Notes: generated by a model from the letters alone, not told the origin. Positions 46,266-59,421 are shown, numbered from the stretch's first letter. The stretch: 64,000 nt of DNA from Multifurca ochricompacta (GCA_022496185.1 WTXG01000072.1:62001-126000); one strand, 5' to 3'. Made by a program: numbers and translations.

Positions 46266-47498
46266 ATGCTTCCCCAAGCCACTACTACCACAGAAACTTC
46301 AATCATGTCTTTCATCGCTGCCTCTGCTGCCGTCAACGCCTTCGCCTCCCCAATGACCGTCGTCGAGAACTTCCCTTCCTCTCATCCTTCCACTCGCCCC
46401 TCCACCCCTATCGACTACGAGGCTGCCGAAGCCCGTATTAAGAATCAAGTCCCCAACCCCAATGACGACTTCACCCACTCCAAAGACCCACACCCAAATG
46501 ACATCATGAACGGAGAGATTGACGACGAAGCCCCCGAATTTCCTTTCATCCCCAACAACCCCAACTCCTCCATGTACTTCCCCCTCGAGATCCCCATGGC
46601 CGACGGTACCAAGCCCATTGCCAAATATATTTACTATACAAACGGAGGAATGGACGTTGCGGGGTGCATGAAGAAGAATGGACCAGTATACAGGGCGCCT
46701 GTCTACCTAGAAGAAAGGTACATGGGCCAACTTCACCTTACGCTGACTGACGAGCAGCTGGGACATCTCTTGGCGGAGGACTGTCGAGCCTTCGCGATCG
46801 ATGAAGTGGTAAATGATATGAGGCTCCCACATCTCAAAGCGGAGGTCATGAGGTTGCAGAAGAGCATCACATTACAGAGGACATTGAATGAACAATACAA
46901 GGAGCATGCGAAGATGATGGCCAGGTTAACGAATGGTATGTTCCAATTGGAGCAGGAGATCGTGGAGATCCGGAAGAGATTAGAGGCAGGGGATGCGTAT
47001 CAGACCATAGCAGAAAGGTATGCTGACACCTACGCACGACCTTTACCCCCTCGATCTCTGGGAGCGGCGCCGACACTGTTACCATCCCACCTTGAAATGC
47101 CACGTCTCCATGAAAAGCCATGTGGGGAGACTTGCTGGCGATGCGACAGCAGATACCACATCAGCTGGAACTGTCCGCTCAACCGCAAGTGGTGTCGACA
47201 TTGCCGAAGTAACCTTCATTGGAGCCGACACTGCATTTTCTGCCACGTAGGGGTAGCACCAACGATCAACAACCCCTCTGGATGGTGTGGCAAGTGCCTG
47301 CACCATAATGCTGGACATCAAGAAATTGATTGTCCTGTCTACGACTTGTGCCACGCCTGTGGGCAGCGCGGCCCCTATGGTTTTCTTCGCACCCACGCCT
47401 GTCCACAAGAGCTGGAGACATACTTGACGAGTGATCGTAATGTAGCCAATGACTACTTGGATTTGGTGCAGGATGATGACGGTACGAATCGTTTCTAG
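46266..47498 (+). CDS. Gypsy A ORF3: coiled-coil/zinc-knuckle protein, intact
   Basis: 410 codons, fully open, following pol by 44 nt. Start taken at ATG 46266 (MLPQ), conserved in all four copies; ATG 46305 (MSFIA) is an alternative 13 codons on. N-terminal third is Ser/Pro/Asn-rich and acidic; then IYYTNGGMDVAGCMKKNGP; a coiled-coil-like stretch with regular Leu/Glu spacing (about 195-250, LKAEVMRLQK..LEQEIVEIRKRL); then Cys/His motifs: C290-C293-H298-C303 and C310-C313-H318-C323 (both CX2CX4HX4C), C341-C344-H351-C356, and C362-C365 with H377-C379. Nucleic-acid binding is likely from the knuckles; no protease, RT or membrane segment is visible. I do not recognise the protein. It is not an expected gene of chromoviruses, which normally end with pol. 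Confidence 0.85.
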   Translation: MLPQATTTTETSIMSFIAASAAVNAFASPMTVVENFPSSHPSTRPSTPIDYEAAEARIKNQVPNPNDDFTHSKDPHPNDIMNGEIDDEAPEFPFIPNNPNSSMYFPLEIPMADGTKPIAKYIYYTNGGMDVAGCMKKNGPVYRAPVYLEERYMGQLHLTLTDEQLGHLLAEDCRAFAIDEVVNDMRLPHLKAEVMRLQKSITLQRTLNEQYKEHAKMMARLTNGMFQLEQEIVEIRKRLEAGDAYQTIAERYADTYARPLPPRSLGAAPTLLPSHLEMPRLHEKPCGETCWRCDSRYHISWNCPLNRKWCRHCRSNLHWSRHCIFCHVGVAPTINNPSGWCGKCLHHNAGHQEIDCPVYDLCHACGQRGPYGFLRTHACPQELETYLTSDRNVANDYLDLVQDDDGTNRF

Positions 47499-47528
47499 CC
47501 AGGTCTGCTAGAACCAGAAGAGGGGTGA

Positions 47529-48129
47529 TGTTACAAACCCCGTCTTTACCCGTTTTCTTTTACCTCCCCTCCGATGACCCTTCCCTGCCGCCTACCCTGC
47601 ACTATCAGATTACGTCTCCGTCATGGGACCCTTCACATGCTCTTCGACTGTCCACGTGACCCCTTGACTTGTACTTGTTTATCTTCCATTGGTCCTTGTT
47701 TGTTTCTTATCTTCTTATCTCATTATCTCTTTATCTCTACGCCTGGACACTTACTTAATTCCCTATCAGTGGAAGCCAGGCTTTATGCCCTTCACTTTCA
47801 GATCTTTGGGCCCACATGACTCCTGTATCTTATCTAGTAGACGCTCGCCTCATTACGTATATAAGCCTGTCTTAGCCTACACTGTAGACCCCAGACTCGA
47901 CTTATTGAATACATCGGTGCTTAGTCTTCTGGACTTTCCCCTTGAACCCAACTTGTCAGCCTCAAGGCTTTTGGCCTTCTTCCGCTCAACATCATCTTAG
48001 GGAACAGCCCCTTTGACGTTGACTCTGTCACACGATTACTCCAAGGGACCATATTGGTTTCTTATCTGAAAGACCACGAATCCTAGCTGTCACACAAGTC
48101 GTGCTGTACGTCCCGCACTGGATGTAACA
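47529..48129 (+). repeat. Gypsy A 3' LTR
   Basis: 601 bp, almost identical to 18154-18754; differences are mainly C/T and G/A at CpG. The next bases TCGTG and LINE-1 ORF1 follow. Confidence 0.93.
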
Positions 48130-48746
48130 TCGTGGTGATCCAGAAGGGAGATGGTGGAAGGAGAACGTAAGAAGCCATGCAAGATGGCCCCCAGAATATT
48201 GTGGAGCAGTCTGCCCCAGGAAACAGGCTCAAGGCCTGTGTGATAGGTCTGCTCACCCAAGCGCTGGACTCCAGCATCCAGAAGAGCAGAGGTGATGCTA
48301 TTAGACCATTCTAGCATCTGGGTGGTAATGCCCATGTCAGACTGGGTGTCCATGCAGAGGGCTGCCACAAGGTAATATAGGGAGTAGCCCATGCTACCCT
48401 CTGAAGTGTTCTGGAGGTCCCATCTGTGGGCCTTGTTAAGGTACTTGACACAGCTCTCATGTGTGGCCACATCAAGATGGAGAGAATGATCCAGCATGTC
48501 TACTGGGTTGTAAAGCATGGGTCGAAGATATGCGACCAGCACATCATTGGATGCCAACTCAGGCAGGAAATTGAGGGGGTTGGCAGCCCCGTGAAGGAGA
48601 TGAGGTCCCCCGGTATGGGGGGGCGGAACATAGGGAGGAGGTGGGGAAGGGGTCACAACCTGTGCCCCTGCAAGGACAACTGATGAGTCCATCAATGAAG
48701 GCGATGAACCCACCATAATGGGGTTGGCAGCAGTGCCACCAGACAT
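48130..48746 (-). pseudogene. LINE-1 ORF1, N-terminal part
   Basis: ATG at 48746-48744 (MSGGTAANP). Pro-rich segment, then a helical domain with CVKYLNKAHRWDLQNTSEGS and a C-terminal FLRSPSTISLLDHH that reads in frame into EGGDFINAV at 18153 once Gypsy A is removed. No internal stop. The function of this N-terminal domain was not recognised; it lies ahead of the zinc knuckles of ORF1. Confidence 0.72.
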
Positions 48747-48888
48747 AATGTGGGTGAGGGCTTATGGGTTGTTGAGACCCACAATGAGAGGACAAAGAAC
48801 TTGTTTTTGGTACAATCTATCTAACAAAAAACACCCCAAAGTGAGCAAGGCTCAAGCTTGATGGTGGTGGTTTGAGAGAAAGAAGGAT
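48747..48888 (-). other. LINE-1 5' UTR
   Basis: 142 bp between the 5' end of LINE-1 (next to the target duplication) and the ORF1 ATG. No ORF. In non-LTR elements this region holds the internal promoter; no specific motif was identified. Confidence 0.6.
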
Positions 48889-48904
48889 GTAGTCTGTCTT
48901 ATTA
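48889..48904. repeat. LINE-1 target-site duplication, right half
   Basis: GTAGTCTGTCTTATTA, identical to 3451-3466. Confidence 0.88.
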
Positions 48905-48970
48905 GAATATGCGTATTGGAAGTATGATAGTTAGTCCGGCCCGGCATCTCCAGTATTGATTCATCACTGC

Positions 48971-49181
48971 TATCCCCTTTGGACGGCACCTACTAAGAAG
49001 TGTGAGGTCCCTTTCACATGTCGCACCTGCTCCACTGCCATGTGCCTCGCCACAGGCCATGCCTTTGTTGCTGAATACCAGGAGCGCTTTCACCCCTCCC
49101 TCCCAGTCTCCTCTCGCACCTGCCCCTGCGACAACACTTCCTTGGCGACATTTGTGCATGTCCTCCTTGAATGCCCCTTGT
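48971..49181 (+). pseudogene. LINE-2 ORF2 C-terminal fragment
   Basis: Reads YPLWTAPTKK..FTCRTC..LATGHAFVAEYQERF..CPCDNTSLATFVHVLLECPL, parallel to HPLWAAAMAKR..LATGHAFIMEYHEQF..DCP in LINE-1. It continues after the solo LTR at 49758 to the stop at 49852-49854 (RPREPA). Confidence 0.75.
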
Positions 49182-49752
49182 TGTTACGAACCCCGTCTTC
49201 GCCCGTATTCTTTTTCTTACCCAACGACAATCCCTCACTACCGCCCACACTCCACTACCAGATCACGTCCCCATCGTGGGATCCGTCACATGCTCTTCGT
49301 CCCTCCCCGTGACCTCCTTGCTTGTCCATGTTTACTTACCATTATCTTTGTTATCGCTTATCTTCTTATCGTATGACCGGACACTTACTTAATACCCTAT
49401 CAGAAGCCAGGCTTTACGCCCTCCGCTTTCAGATATTCGGGCCCACTTGACTCCGTGTTCTTATCTCATAGACGCCCACTAGATTACGTATATAAGTCCG
49501 CTGTAGCTACCCTGTAGACCTCAGACTCGACTTATTGAATACATTGGTGTTTGTCTTCAGGACTTCCCCTTGAAACTCTTGACTCGATCATCTCAGTGCT
49601 TTTGGCACTTTCTGCTCAACATCGTCATTAGGGAACAGCCCCCTTTGACTTTGACTCATCCATTCAAACTCCAAGGGACCTTATTGGTTTCTTACCTAAA
49701 CCTACGAAGCTGTCGCACAAGTCGTGCAGAACGTCTCACACCGGACGTAACA
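49182..49752 (+). repeat. Solo LTR (Gypsy family) in LINE-2
   Basis: 571 bp, TGTTACGAACCCC to GGACGTAACA, flanked by a perfect CTTGT duplication (49177-49181, 49753-49757). Closest by eye to the solo LTR at 11142-11729. Confidence 0.92.
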
Positions 49753-49757
49753 CTTGT

Positions 49758-50107
49758 ACACTCAAGCTTGGGTGACTTTCTGCTGGAGTTCTTCCAGGAC
49801 ATGTGGGCCTTCCCCAAGCCTGTTACCTCCCTTCGCCCTCGCGAGCCAGCCTGATTTGGGGGGAATTTGGTGACCAGTAAGTTCCTTTTTCTCTCTGGCT
49901 TTGGTGAACGGCCTCTGTTTTTCCCTGTGGCCTCTCTACTTTAGAAAACTACTTCGGTTTTTTCCTTATGGGTTTTCCACCATGACTTTGTGTCGACTCC
50001 CTCATTGTTCGTAGTAATTAGTAGCTACATTGTACCCTGATGTGGCCGCGCAATTGGGCACCATCCCACAAGCGCATAATAGAATTGATTCAAATAAATT
50101 AAAAAAA
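49758..50107 (+). pseudogene. LINE-2 ORF2 end, 3' UTR and tail
   Basis: About 33 codons ending LRPREPA-stop (49852-49854), then a 3' UTR of about 250 bp with CTACATTGTACCCTGATGT and CACAAGCGCATAAT, both shared with LINE-1, then the A-rich tail. Confidence 0.7.
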
Positions 50108-50139
50108 GTGCTGCTATTCCCACATATAGTAAATACAAT

Positions 50140-50208
50140 CTGGCGCCCTAGCCATTCCAGCCATTCCAGCCATTCTAGTCGTTCTAGCAAATGTCATTTT
50201 CCTGATGT
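50140..50208 (-). repeat. Dispersed repeat B, copy 2
   Basis: Reverse complement reads CATCAGGAAAATGACATTT..GGCTGGAATGGCTGGAATGGC; aligns with 1955-2045. It contains three short GCCATTCCA units in tandem. Confidence 0.55.
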
Positions 50209-50356
50209 CCAAGGAGTCTCGAGAGATGAAGTCGAAGAGCTAATGACGCATTGGGAACACGGCTAGAATATCAGAGAGTCGGGAGCGATGTAGTACAGGT
50301 TGAAAAGAAAAGGCCAAGTGACATAAGCAGTCCGTTATCGTAACCATCAGCAGTCT

Positions 50357-50490
50357 TCCCCCGTTGTCTTCACATTTCTCTTTCTCCCTCTCCCTCTCCC
50401 TTCATCTTTCTCTTTTGTAGCCAAGTTACTCGTGCTCACTATGCTACTTCCTTGACATTCTCCATAACAAGATCTTTTTATCTTTATTGA
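50357..50490 (-). repeat. Dispersed repeat C, copy 2
   Basis: Reverse complement of 50357-50490 matches 2776-2921 along its length, including GAGTAACTTGGC and a CTCCCTCTCCCT run. Confidence 0.65.
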
Positions 50491-50492
50491 CG

Positions 50493-50620
50493 ACTGTCTT
50501 ATACACAGAATAAGACAGTGAAAAGCAATCAATTTCCGGGTAACAAGCACTAAATACAACAAGTAGCTCGAAACTGAGGTATAGGGCTCTTGGGAAGTCT
50601 AGTATAAATACAAGGTGTTA
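50493..50620 (+). repeat. Dispersed repeat A, copy 2
   Basis: Opens with a 10-bp inverted repeat ACTGTCTTAT / ATAAGACAGT around a 7-nt loop, the counterpart of 1793-1817. The outermost shared base pair differs in a compensated way (T-A there, C-G here). Confidence 0.55.
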
Positions 50621-51205
50621 CGATGACATTGTACTTAACTAGAACCTTCTTGAAGAGTCTTGAGGGATGACGTTGAGTAGTTTTGAGGATCTCGCCTGGG
50701 GGTCAGAAGGGGTAAATATACAGATCACATGACCTCCGATCGAATTGTATCTAGAATGCATTGAGGGCACCACCAGAGAAAGGGAGAAGATAGTAGAAAA
50801 GAAAGTATCTTAACACATGACGGCTGATCATAACATGCACAGTGTTTCCTTCCAGTCAGTTTGCAGCCAACAACAGAGAGCATCCTATGTTTTGAGTTGG
50901 AGGTTGTGATGTTGCAGATTGCGCGTCGCGTCCGACAATGATGGAACACACGGGCCGGGTCATGTGCTTACGCTCCTCCCAGGCAGGCGACTGGTAGTTC
51001 GTTGGTGTCACGGTCTCCTAGTCACTGGCACTGGTTATCATTCTATCCTTTCATGATACCCCTTCAACATTTTTCCAAATCCTATCGTGACACAAATACC
51101 TAACGGGGCTATATATATAATGGGTTAGCGCTCCCTCTTTTTCCTGCGCACGCTGTACCAACGGTGCACGCAGATCCAACAATAGCGAAGCAATTAGTTG
51201 ACAAA
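50621..51205. promoter_or_regulatory. Intergenic upstream of VAC14
   Basis: No other gene seen. ATATATATAA near 51112-51121 may be the VAC14 TATA element, about 85 bp before its first ATG. Codons upstream of that ATG stay in frame (IAKQLVDK resembles family N-termini), so a small upstream coding exon may exist. Confidence 0.4.
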
Positions 51206-54200
51206 ATGTACGAGCGCAGAAAGGCCGCCGCGCTCGACCTTGAGAAGTACGTCAGACAAGACCCCAATTATATTCTTCTGTTCGAACCTTACATCCGTAT
51301 TGTTTTCATGCAGACTTGTCCGTGAATGTCATCAGCAAGGCGACGAGCGACGTATTGGCCAAATTGTTGATCAACTTATCGACATGTTCTCTAGCATCAC
51401 CAATGCTCTCCACGTCCGCAATGGAGGTCTTATTGGCCTCGCGGGTACCGCCATTGCTCTTGGTGTTGACATAGCACCTTACATGGAGCGTTTTCTCGAG
51501 GCCCTCCTTGTCTGTTTCTCCGATCCCGAGAATCGCGTACGATATTTCGCAGCAGAGTGTCTGTATAACGTTGCCAAGGTGTCAAAGGGAGAGGTTCTGG
51601 TTTACTTTAATCCCATATTCGATGCGTTAAGTAAAGTGGGTAGCACCCTCCTCTTTCTCCTTATTTGTGCTTACTCGCCTCGAGTTGGCCGCGGATCCAG
51701 AGTTGTCCGTCAAAATGGTGCAGAGCTCCTTGACCGCTTACTCAAAGATATCGTCGCAGAGTCTGCTTCTTACTACGTTCCTCACTTCCCCGAGACAGAA
51801 AAGCGTCGTGCCGCTGACAATGACAATGGAATTGTTGTCCCCACCTCGATGACGACGGCACAAGCGCGGCGCCGCATCGAGCGTTCTCTCTTTCTCGTTT
51901 CATCCCCTCCTCTCCGATCGCATTTATGTAGTTTCGCCTTTCACGCGTTCCTTTCTAGTTTCATGGATCTCCGTTCTTGATTCTGTGCCGGAGCTCGAGT
52001 TAATTACATATCTTCCGCATCTTCTGGATGGGCTACTGTGAGTGTTTACTTCAGATCATATCTCCTTTTGGAACTTACCTCCCGCCCAGAAAATATCTGT
52101 CAGATCCAACAGAAGATGTCCGTATTGTAGCAGAAAACCTGCTTGCCGAGTTCCTGCGTGAGATCCGCGAGGTAACGATTGTACGGAAGCACCGCGAGGA
52201 GCAGCAACGCCTTCGAGAATCAGAACCAGAAGAGCAAAACAGAACGGATGTCGAGCGGATTAAGGAGCGCTCACCAGATATCGCTACTCTCTCTGAAACA
52301 GAGAGAGCCTCTTTCCTTAATGGTGACTCGACCCTTGCGCCACCAGCTGAAGGAGAAAAACCAAACGGGGACGTCGAGTCGGAGGTGAATGAACGGGATG
52401 TGGGAGGTACGTCACTGCCCTGCACCCTGACAGACCGCTCATCTTATGCAGACTGGGTTCCGGGGCAAGGTGTTCGAATTGATTACGCTGCAATTATCGA
52501 AATTTTGATCCAACAGCTTGACGCACAACGTGAGCGTGGCAACTCATTACATTACTCGAGCGACTAAATCTCTTTAGATGACGAAATACAACAGTCGACC
52601 GCGCTCCTTTGGCTTGCAGAACTCCTGACATTTACTCAAGAGGTCATGGTGCCATTCACCCACGTCTCATCCCAGCCATTCTCCCCAACCTTGCACACCA
52701 CGTACCCATGATTCAATCCTCCGCCAATCGCACAAACAAACTCCTTCTCAGCGTGATTCAATCGCTACCATCCCCTTCCGAACCACCATCCCGCCAAAGC
52801 ACATTACCAAGCGAGCGAACCGCCCCTGTAGTCGCTCGTGGCCCATCCGCTTCTCCTTCCCTGTCCCGGCGTCCCCTCCGCCGTCTCGCCAGAATACGCA
52901 AATACCAGCCTCGCGCGAGTCGGGCTCAGTTGAATCGCTGACAGATTCCACGGCCACACCGACTCCAAGTAACATTGCTATCCAGAAGCGTGCAAGTTTA
53001 CAGGCGCAGGCAGACGGCACTCAGCCGCCGCGCCTCCTGGCACCACTGGATAGCCAGCTGCCCGCACGTTCGCCGACGCCGCGGCCACCCTCTCCTCAAT
53101 CGCTGGGGAGCGTGGCAGGCCCTGCATCTGTGCCGGAGCATGAAGTATCTGCAGATACGTTTGACTATCAGAGCACCGTGAACGCCCTGACAATACAATT
53201 CTTGAGCGAGCACGAGGAAACTCGTGTCGCCGCACTTAAATGGCTTATCATGCTGCATCAGAAGGCACCGAAGAAGGTGCGCGCTACTCTGGTTTCCTCG
53301 GGCCCTTTTTTTTACTTATGCGGCCCAGATTCTTGCCATGGATGACGGAACGTTCCCTGCATTGCTTAAGACGTTGTCTGACACCTCAGAGGAGGTCATC
53401 AAACATGATTTGCAACTACTCGCGCAGATTTCCTCCGCCTCGGATGATAGTTATTTAAGGCATTTATGATCAACTTGCTGGATCTTTTCAGCACGGATAG
53501 AAGGCTGCTCGATACACGCGAAGTCTCATTATTAGACAATTGTGCCTCAACCTCAGTACGGAACGCATTTACAAGGCATTCGCCGAAATTCTCGAAAAGG
53601 AAGAGGTGTGGAATGTGGGTCCTGCTGCCACCCTCGGATTTACTCAAATTTGCTAGGACCTTGACTTTGCCAGTGTTATCGTGCAGAAACTCTCCACAAT
53701 TCTCATCACATCGCCTGAGCTTGCCGACTTCCGCAGACGGCTAAAGAGTCTCGAGACACGGGTGTGTTCGACTTCTCTTCTTGGCGATCGCTCATGTTTT
53801 ACCTGTAGCAAGATGGCCAAGCACTTTTTGTGACATTATATCGATCGTGGTGTCATAATGCCGTCGCCGTATTTTCGCTCTGCCTCCTAGCTCAGGCATA
53901 TGAGCATGCGTCCAACCTTCTTGGCATATTGCGCGTTTCACCCTCCTTAATTCCCGCGTAAATAAGGCTGACTCGATCTTGCAGCGCCGACCTTGAAATG
54001 ACCGTCCAAATCCTAGTTCAAATTGACAAACTAGTTCAGCTCATCGAGTCTCCTGTCTTCACTTGTGCGCGCAGTAACAATTACTAGAAGCCCTACTCAT
54101 GCTCATATGCAAAGTGTTCTAGACATTCGCTTGCAGCTTCTAGAACCTGATCGATACCCGTACTTGTTCAAATGTTTGTATGGCCTTCTCATGCTCCTAC

Positions 54201-54736
54201 CACAAAGCTCTGCCTTCATCTCCCTACGAAACCGACTGAACGCTGTGAACTCCGCCGGGTTCCTGCATATAGCACCCAAACCGTCTGCCCGCATTATTTT
54301 TTACTGTGTAGAATTCCCACGCTGACACTCTTGCAGGAGTACTGTTGCAACTGTGGCGACACGTTCAAAGCTTGCACGTGACGAAATTAAGTGGCCCGAA
54401 CTTCTCGCACACTTCCGCGTTGTGCAGACACGGCACGAACGCGCACGTCGCGCCGCCCTAGGCAGCGCACCAGACATCAGTGCCACACTCCCGAGTTCCG
54501 CACTTCCAGAGCGCCCTGCCCCGCGACGGCGCGTCACGGGACTTGGGGAGGTTCCCGGTCCACCCGGTCCCTCGTCGTTGAGTAGTAGTACTGCCAGCAA
54601 TGGACGTCCCGGCGCGTTGAGCCCACTTAACCCCCGCGCGAGGGTTCAGGGCGGCGTGGCGACGACTTTGACTGCGCAGGGCCAAGTCCTGGGTGCGCGG
54701 CCAAAGCGGGGGCTAAGCCTTGTGCGGAAAGCATGA
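51206..54736 (+). pseudogene. VAC14: VAC14 homologue, many exons, several frameshifts
   Basis: HEAT-repeat scaffold of the PIKfyve/Fab1 lipid-kinase complex that makes PI(3,5)P2 on vacuole/endosome membranes. Conserved blocks in order: MYERRKAAALDLEK, GGLIGLAGTAIALG, CFSDPENRVRYFAAECLYNVAKVSKG, NGAELLDRLLKDIV, SPFTRSFLVSWISVLDSVPE, NLLAEFLREIREV, LWLAELLTFTQEVMVPF, LSEHEETRVAALKWLIMLHQK, and the C-terminal [30 protein letters not shown]. Introns I can place: 51247-51313, 51636-51684, 52039-52089, 52407-52451, 52530-52577, 53277-53328, 53606-53656, 53762-53808, 54065-54122, 54283-54336, plus one unclear near 53934-53984. Frames disagree at about 51713, 51890, 52649, 52830-52870, 53453 and 53521, each by one base, often in short homopolymers. 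The gene is either decaying or the sequence has indel errors; splice sites are intact. Start at 51206 is the first ATG in frame. Confidence 0.85.
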
Positions 54737-54929
54737 CATGTGATCATGATAGGACGGACAGTGTGTTATGCTTTCCCTTTGCTTTCAATTCGTTTTACCT
54801 ACGTACTTCGTATTCGCATGCTGTGTATCTTACAAGCCAATTAATTGCGTCGGAACTTTCTATGTGTTAATTACAACTATAATGCAGGAGCGGTTTCGAT
54901 GATGGATGCGCAGAAACCCCGAATCAGCA

Positions 54930-56072
54930 TCAGGGCTTTGGTGCGACGAGATTCCGTCGGATAATGGCAATGTCCTGATCAGTGAGGTCGCATACGCGTC
55001 GCGCATACTCTTCACACCGCCATAGCGCTCATTAGCATTCGTATAAATGCATGCATCGTCTCTTCCCTGCTCAGCCGATCAGCGAAATGTCATCGATGGG
55101 TGGGATAACTGGCACCTGGACGACAACATATTATGAGCAGCCGTTGGATCCGACGCAAATAAGGGCTCCCGTGCAAGACGGGACAAAATGAGAGGGCGCA
55201 TTGGCTCGCGCCCGATGCGAGTCAGAGCGTAATCGGTTGAGATGACATCTGGAGAAGCGCCAGCGAGCTGGAGAGGGTCAGCAAAAGCAGAGGGAAATGT
55301 CTGTGGAGAGACCGACGAGAAGGAGCAAGGCAGCTGCGATCCCGGTACGATCCTTTCCCGCTAAGAGAGATTTTTAACTAACAAGAGATGGCTACATCAA
55401 GTGGGGGCTCACCAGTGCAATGGAAGATAAATGAGTCGTTAGGTGCGTCCCGCACGTGGCGAAGAATAGCGCCGAACGCGGGCCCGCCCGCATCGAGAAT
55501 CTCGGAATAAAGCTGCATGAACGCCTGCGAAGATGAACAGGTATAGAGTATAATGCCTAACGGAGGACTATACCTCTGTTTTTCCGCTGGCGTAGAGTTG
55601 GAAGCGTCTGCGGGGTGGAATACGTATGGATCTGAATGGCGGAAGAGCATCAACACGAGGACCCACTGTGCCATACGTTCCGGACTGTAGTCTCCTTCGC
55701 GAACACTGGGGTATGTAATATCGTTACTCCTGTGAGTTGTGGAGTCGCTGCATTGTACTTGGCAATCTCCGTGTCTGAGCGAAGGTCGAAAATAGTAGTG
55801 ATGCCAAGGGCCGCAGCCGCTCTTCCCTGCTCCAGCCGGGGTCACTAGAACGCTAAGGGCCAAAAAAAGAACGAATGGTTTTTACCGTTCTGTGTTACAC
55901 CTGACAGTTCACCACTACGATACATGAAACCGGACCGAGTGACGTGCTCGCCGTCTTGTGCAGGAATTAATCCGAGGTCACGGACGTTAAAAACTCCATC
56001 TATGGTTATAAATGGGTCTTTTGAGAGTACATCCGCAACAAAATCTGGATCCAGAGGTAACAGTCCAGACAT
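54930..56072 (-). pseudogene. Tyrosine/serine phosphatase (Y_phosphatase3-like), frameshifted
   Basis: ATG at 56072 (MSGLLPLDPDFV). FNVRDLG near residue 30 and YRSGEL near 52 are hallmarks of the family; FDLRSD follows in exon 2. The active site HCTAGKDRTG (C-X5-R) is formed across an intron (HCT in 55.43 kb, GKDRTG at about 55.35 kb). Late motifs DYALTRIGREPM and LTDQDIAIIRRNLVAP lead to a stop at 54930-54932. Exon 1 is 55886-56072; further introns of about 50 nt follow. At least three 1-nt frame disagreements occur (after exon 1, near 55700, and near 55040), like those in VAC14. Phosphate-ester hydrolysis on protein Tyr/Ser or a lipid is expected; substrate unknown. Convergent with VAC14, 193 bp apart. 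Confidence 0.75.

Positions 56073-59421
<3,349 letters not shown>

Larger units (their letters stand above)
18154..48129 (+). mobile_element. Gypsy A: chromovirus carrying Gypsy B, C and D
   Basis: Two 601-bp LTRs 29.4 kb apart bound one insertion in LINE-1 ORF1. The target duplication is TCATG (18149-18153) versus TCGTG (48130-48134), one CpG-type transition. Own sequence: gag, pol in three pieces, ORF3. Gypsy B (21421-36419) splits the RT next to the YMDD box and Gypsy D (37537-45015, reversed) splits the integrase N-terminus. It is the oldest of the four by nesting and has the most frameshifts in gag and early pol, yet the only fully open ORF3. Confidence 0.92.
3467..48888 (-). mobile_element. 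LINE-1: Tad-like non-LTR retrotransposon, host of whole nest
   Basis: A minus-strand non-LTR element with 5' end at 48888 and poly(A) at 3485-3467, flanked by a perfect 16-bp target duplication. Content in order: 5' UTR, ORF1 with CCHC zinc knuckles, ORF2 with APE-type endonuclease, reverse transcriptase (YMDD) and RNase H, 3' UTR, tail. Insertions divide it: Gypsy A with its passengers (18154-48129), solo LTRs at 16440-17595, 12069-12508 and 11142-11729, and Copia-1 (3620-8879). Without these it would be roughly 8 kb. The endonuclease/RT/RNase H layout fits the Tad clade of fungal LINEs; the exact clade is inferred. Confidence 0.85.
48971..50107 (+). mobile_element. LINE-2: 5'-truncated related LINE
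   Basis: The plus-strand copy begins inside the ORF2 C-terminal region and ends in an A-rich tail (AAATTAAAAAAA, to 50107). Its 3' UTR matches that of LINE-1 (blocks around ACATCAGGGTACAATGTA). Flanks CTGCTATCCC (about 48968) and CTGCTATTCC (50111) may be its target duplication with one mismatch. 5' truncation is typical of LINE insertion. It is split by a solo LTR at 49182-49752. Confidence 0.75.

Noticed and set aside
48902..49159. Minus-strand frame over LINE-2
   Set aside because: Antisense of the recognisable LINE-2 ORF2 C-terminus.
53934..53984. A second GC-AG intron in VAC14 after YEHASNLL
   Set aside because: Using GC-AG does not restore the frame into DLEMTVQ; given the other indels in this gene the true boundary cannot be set.
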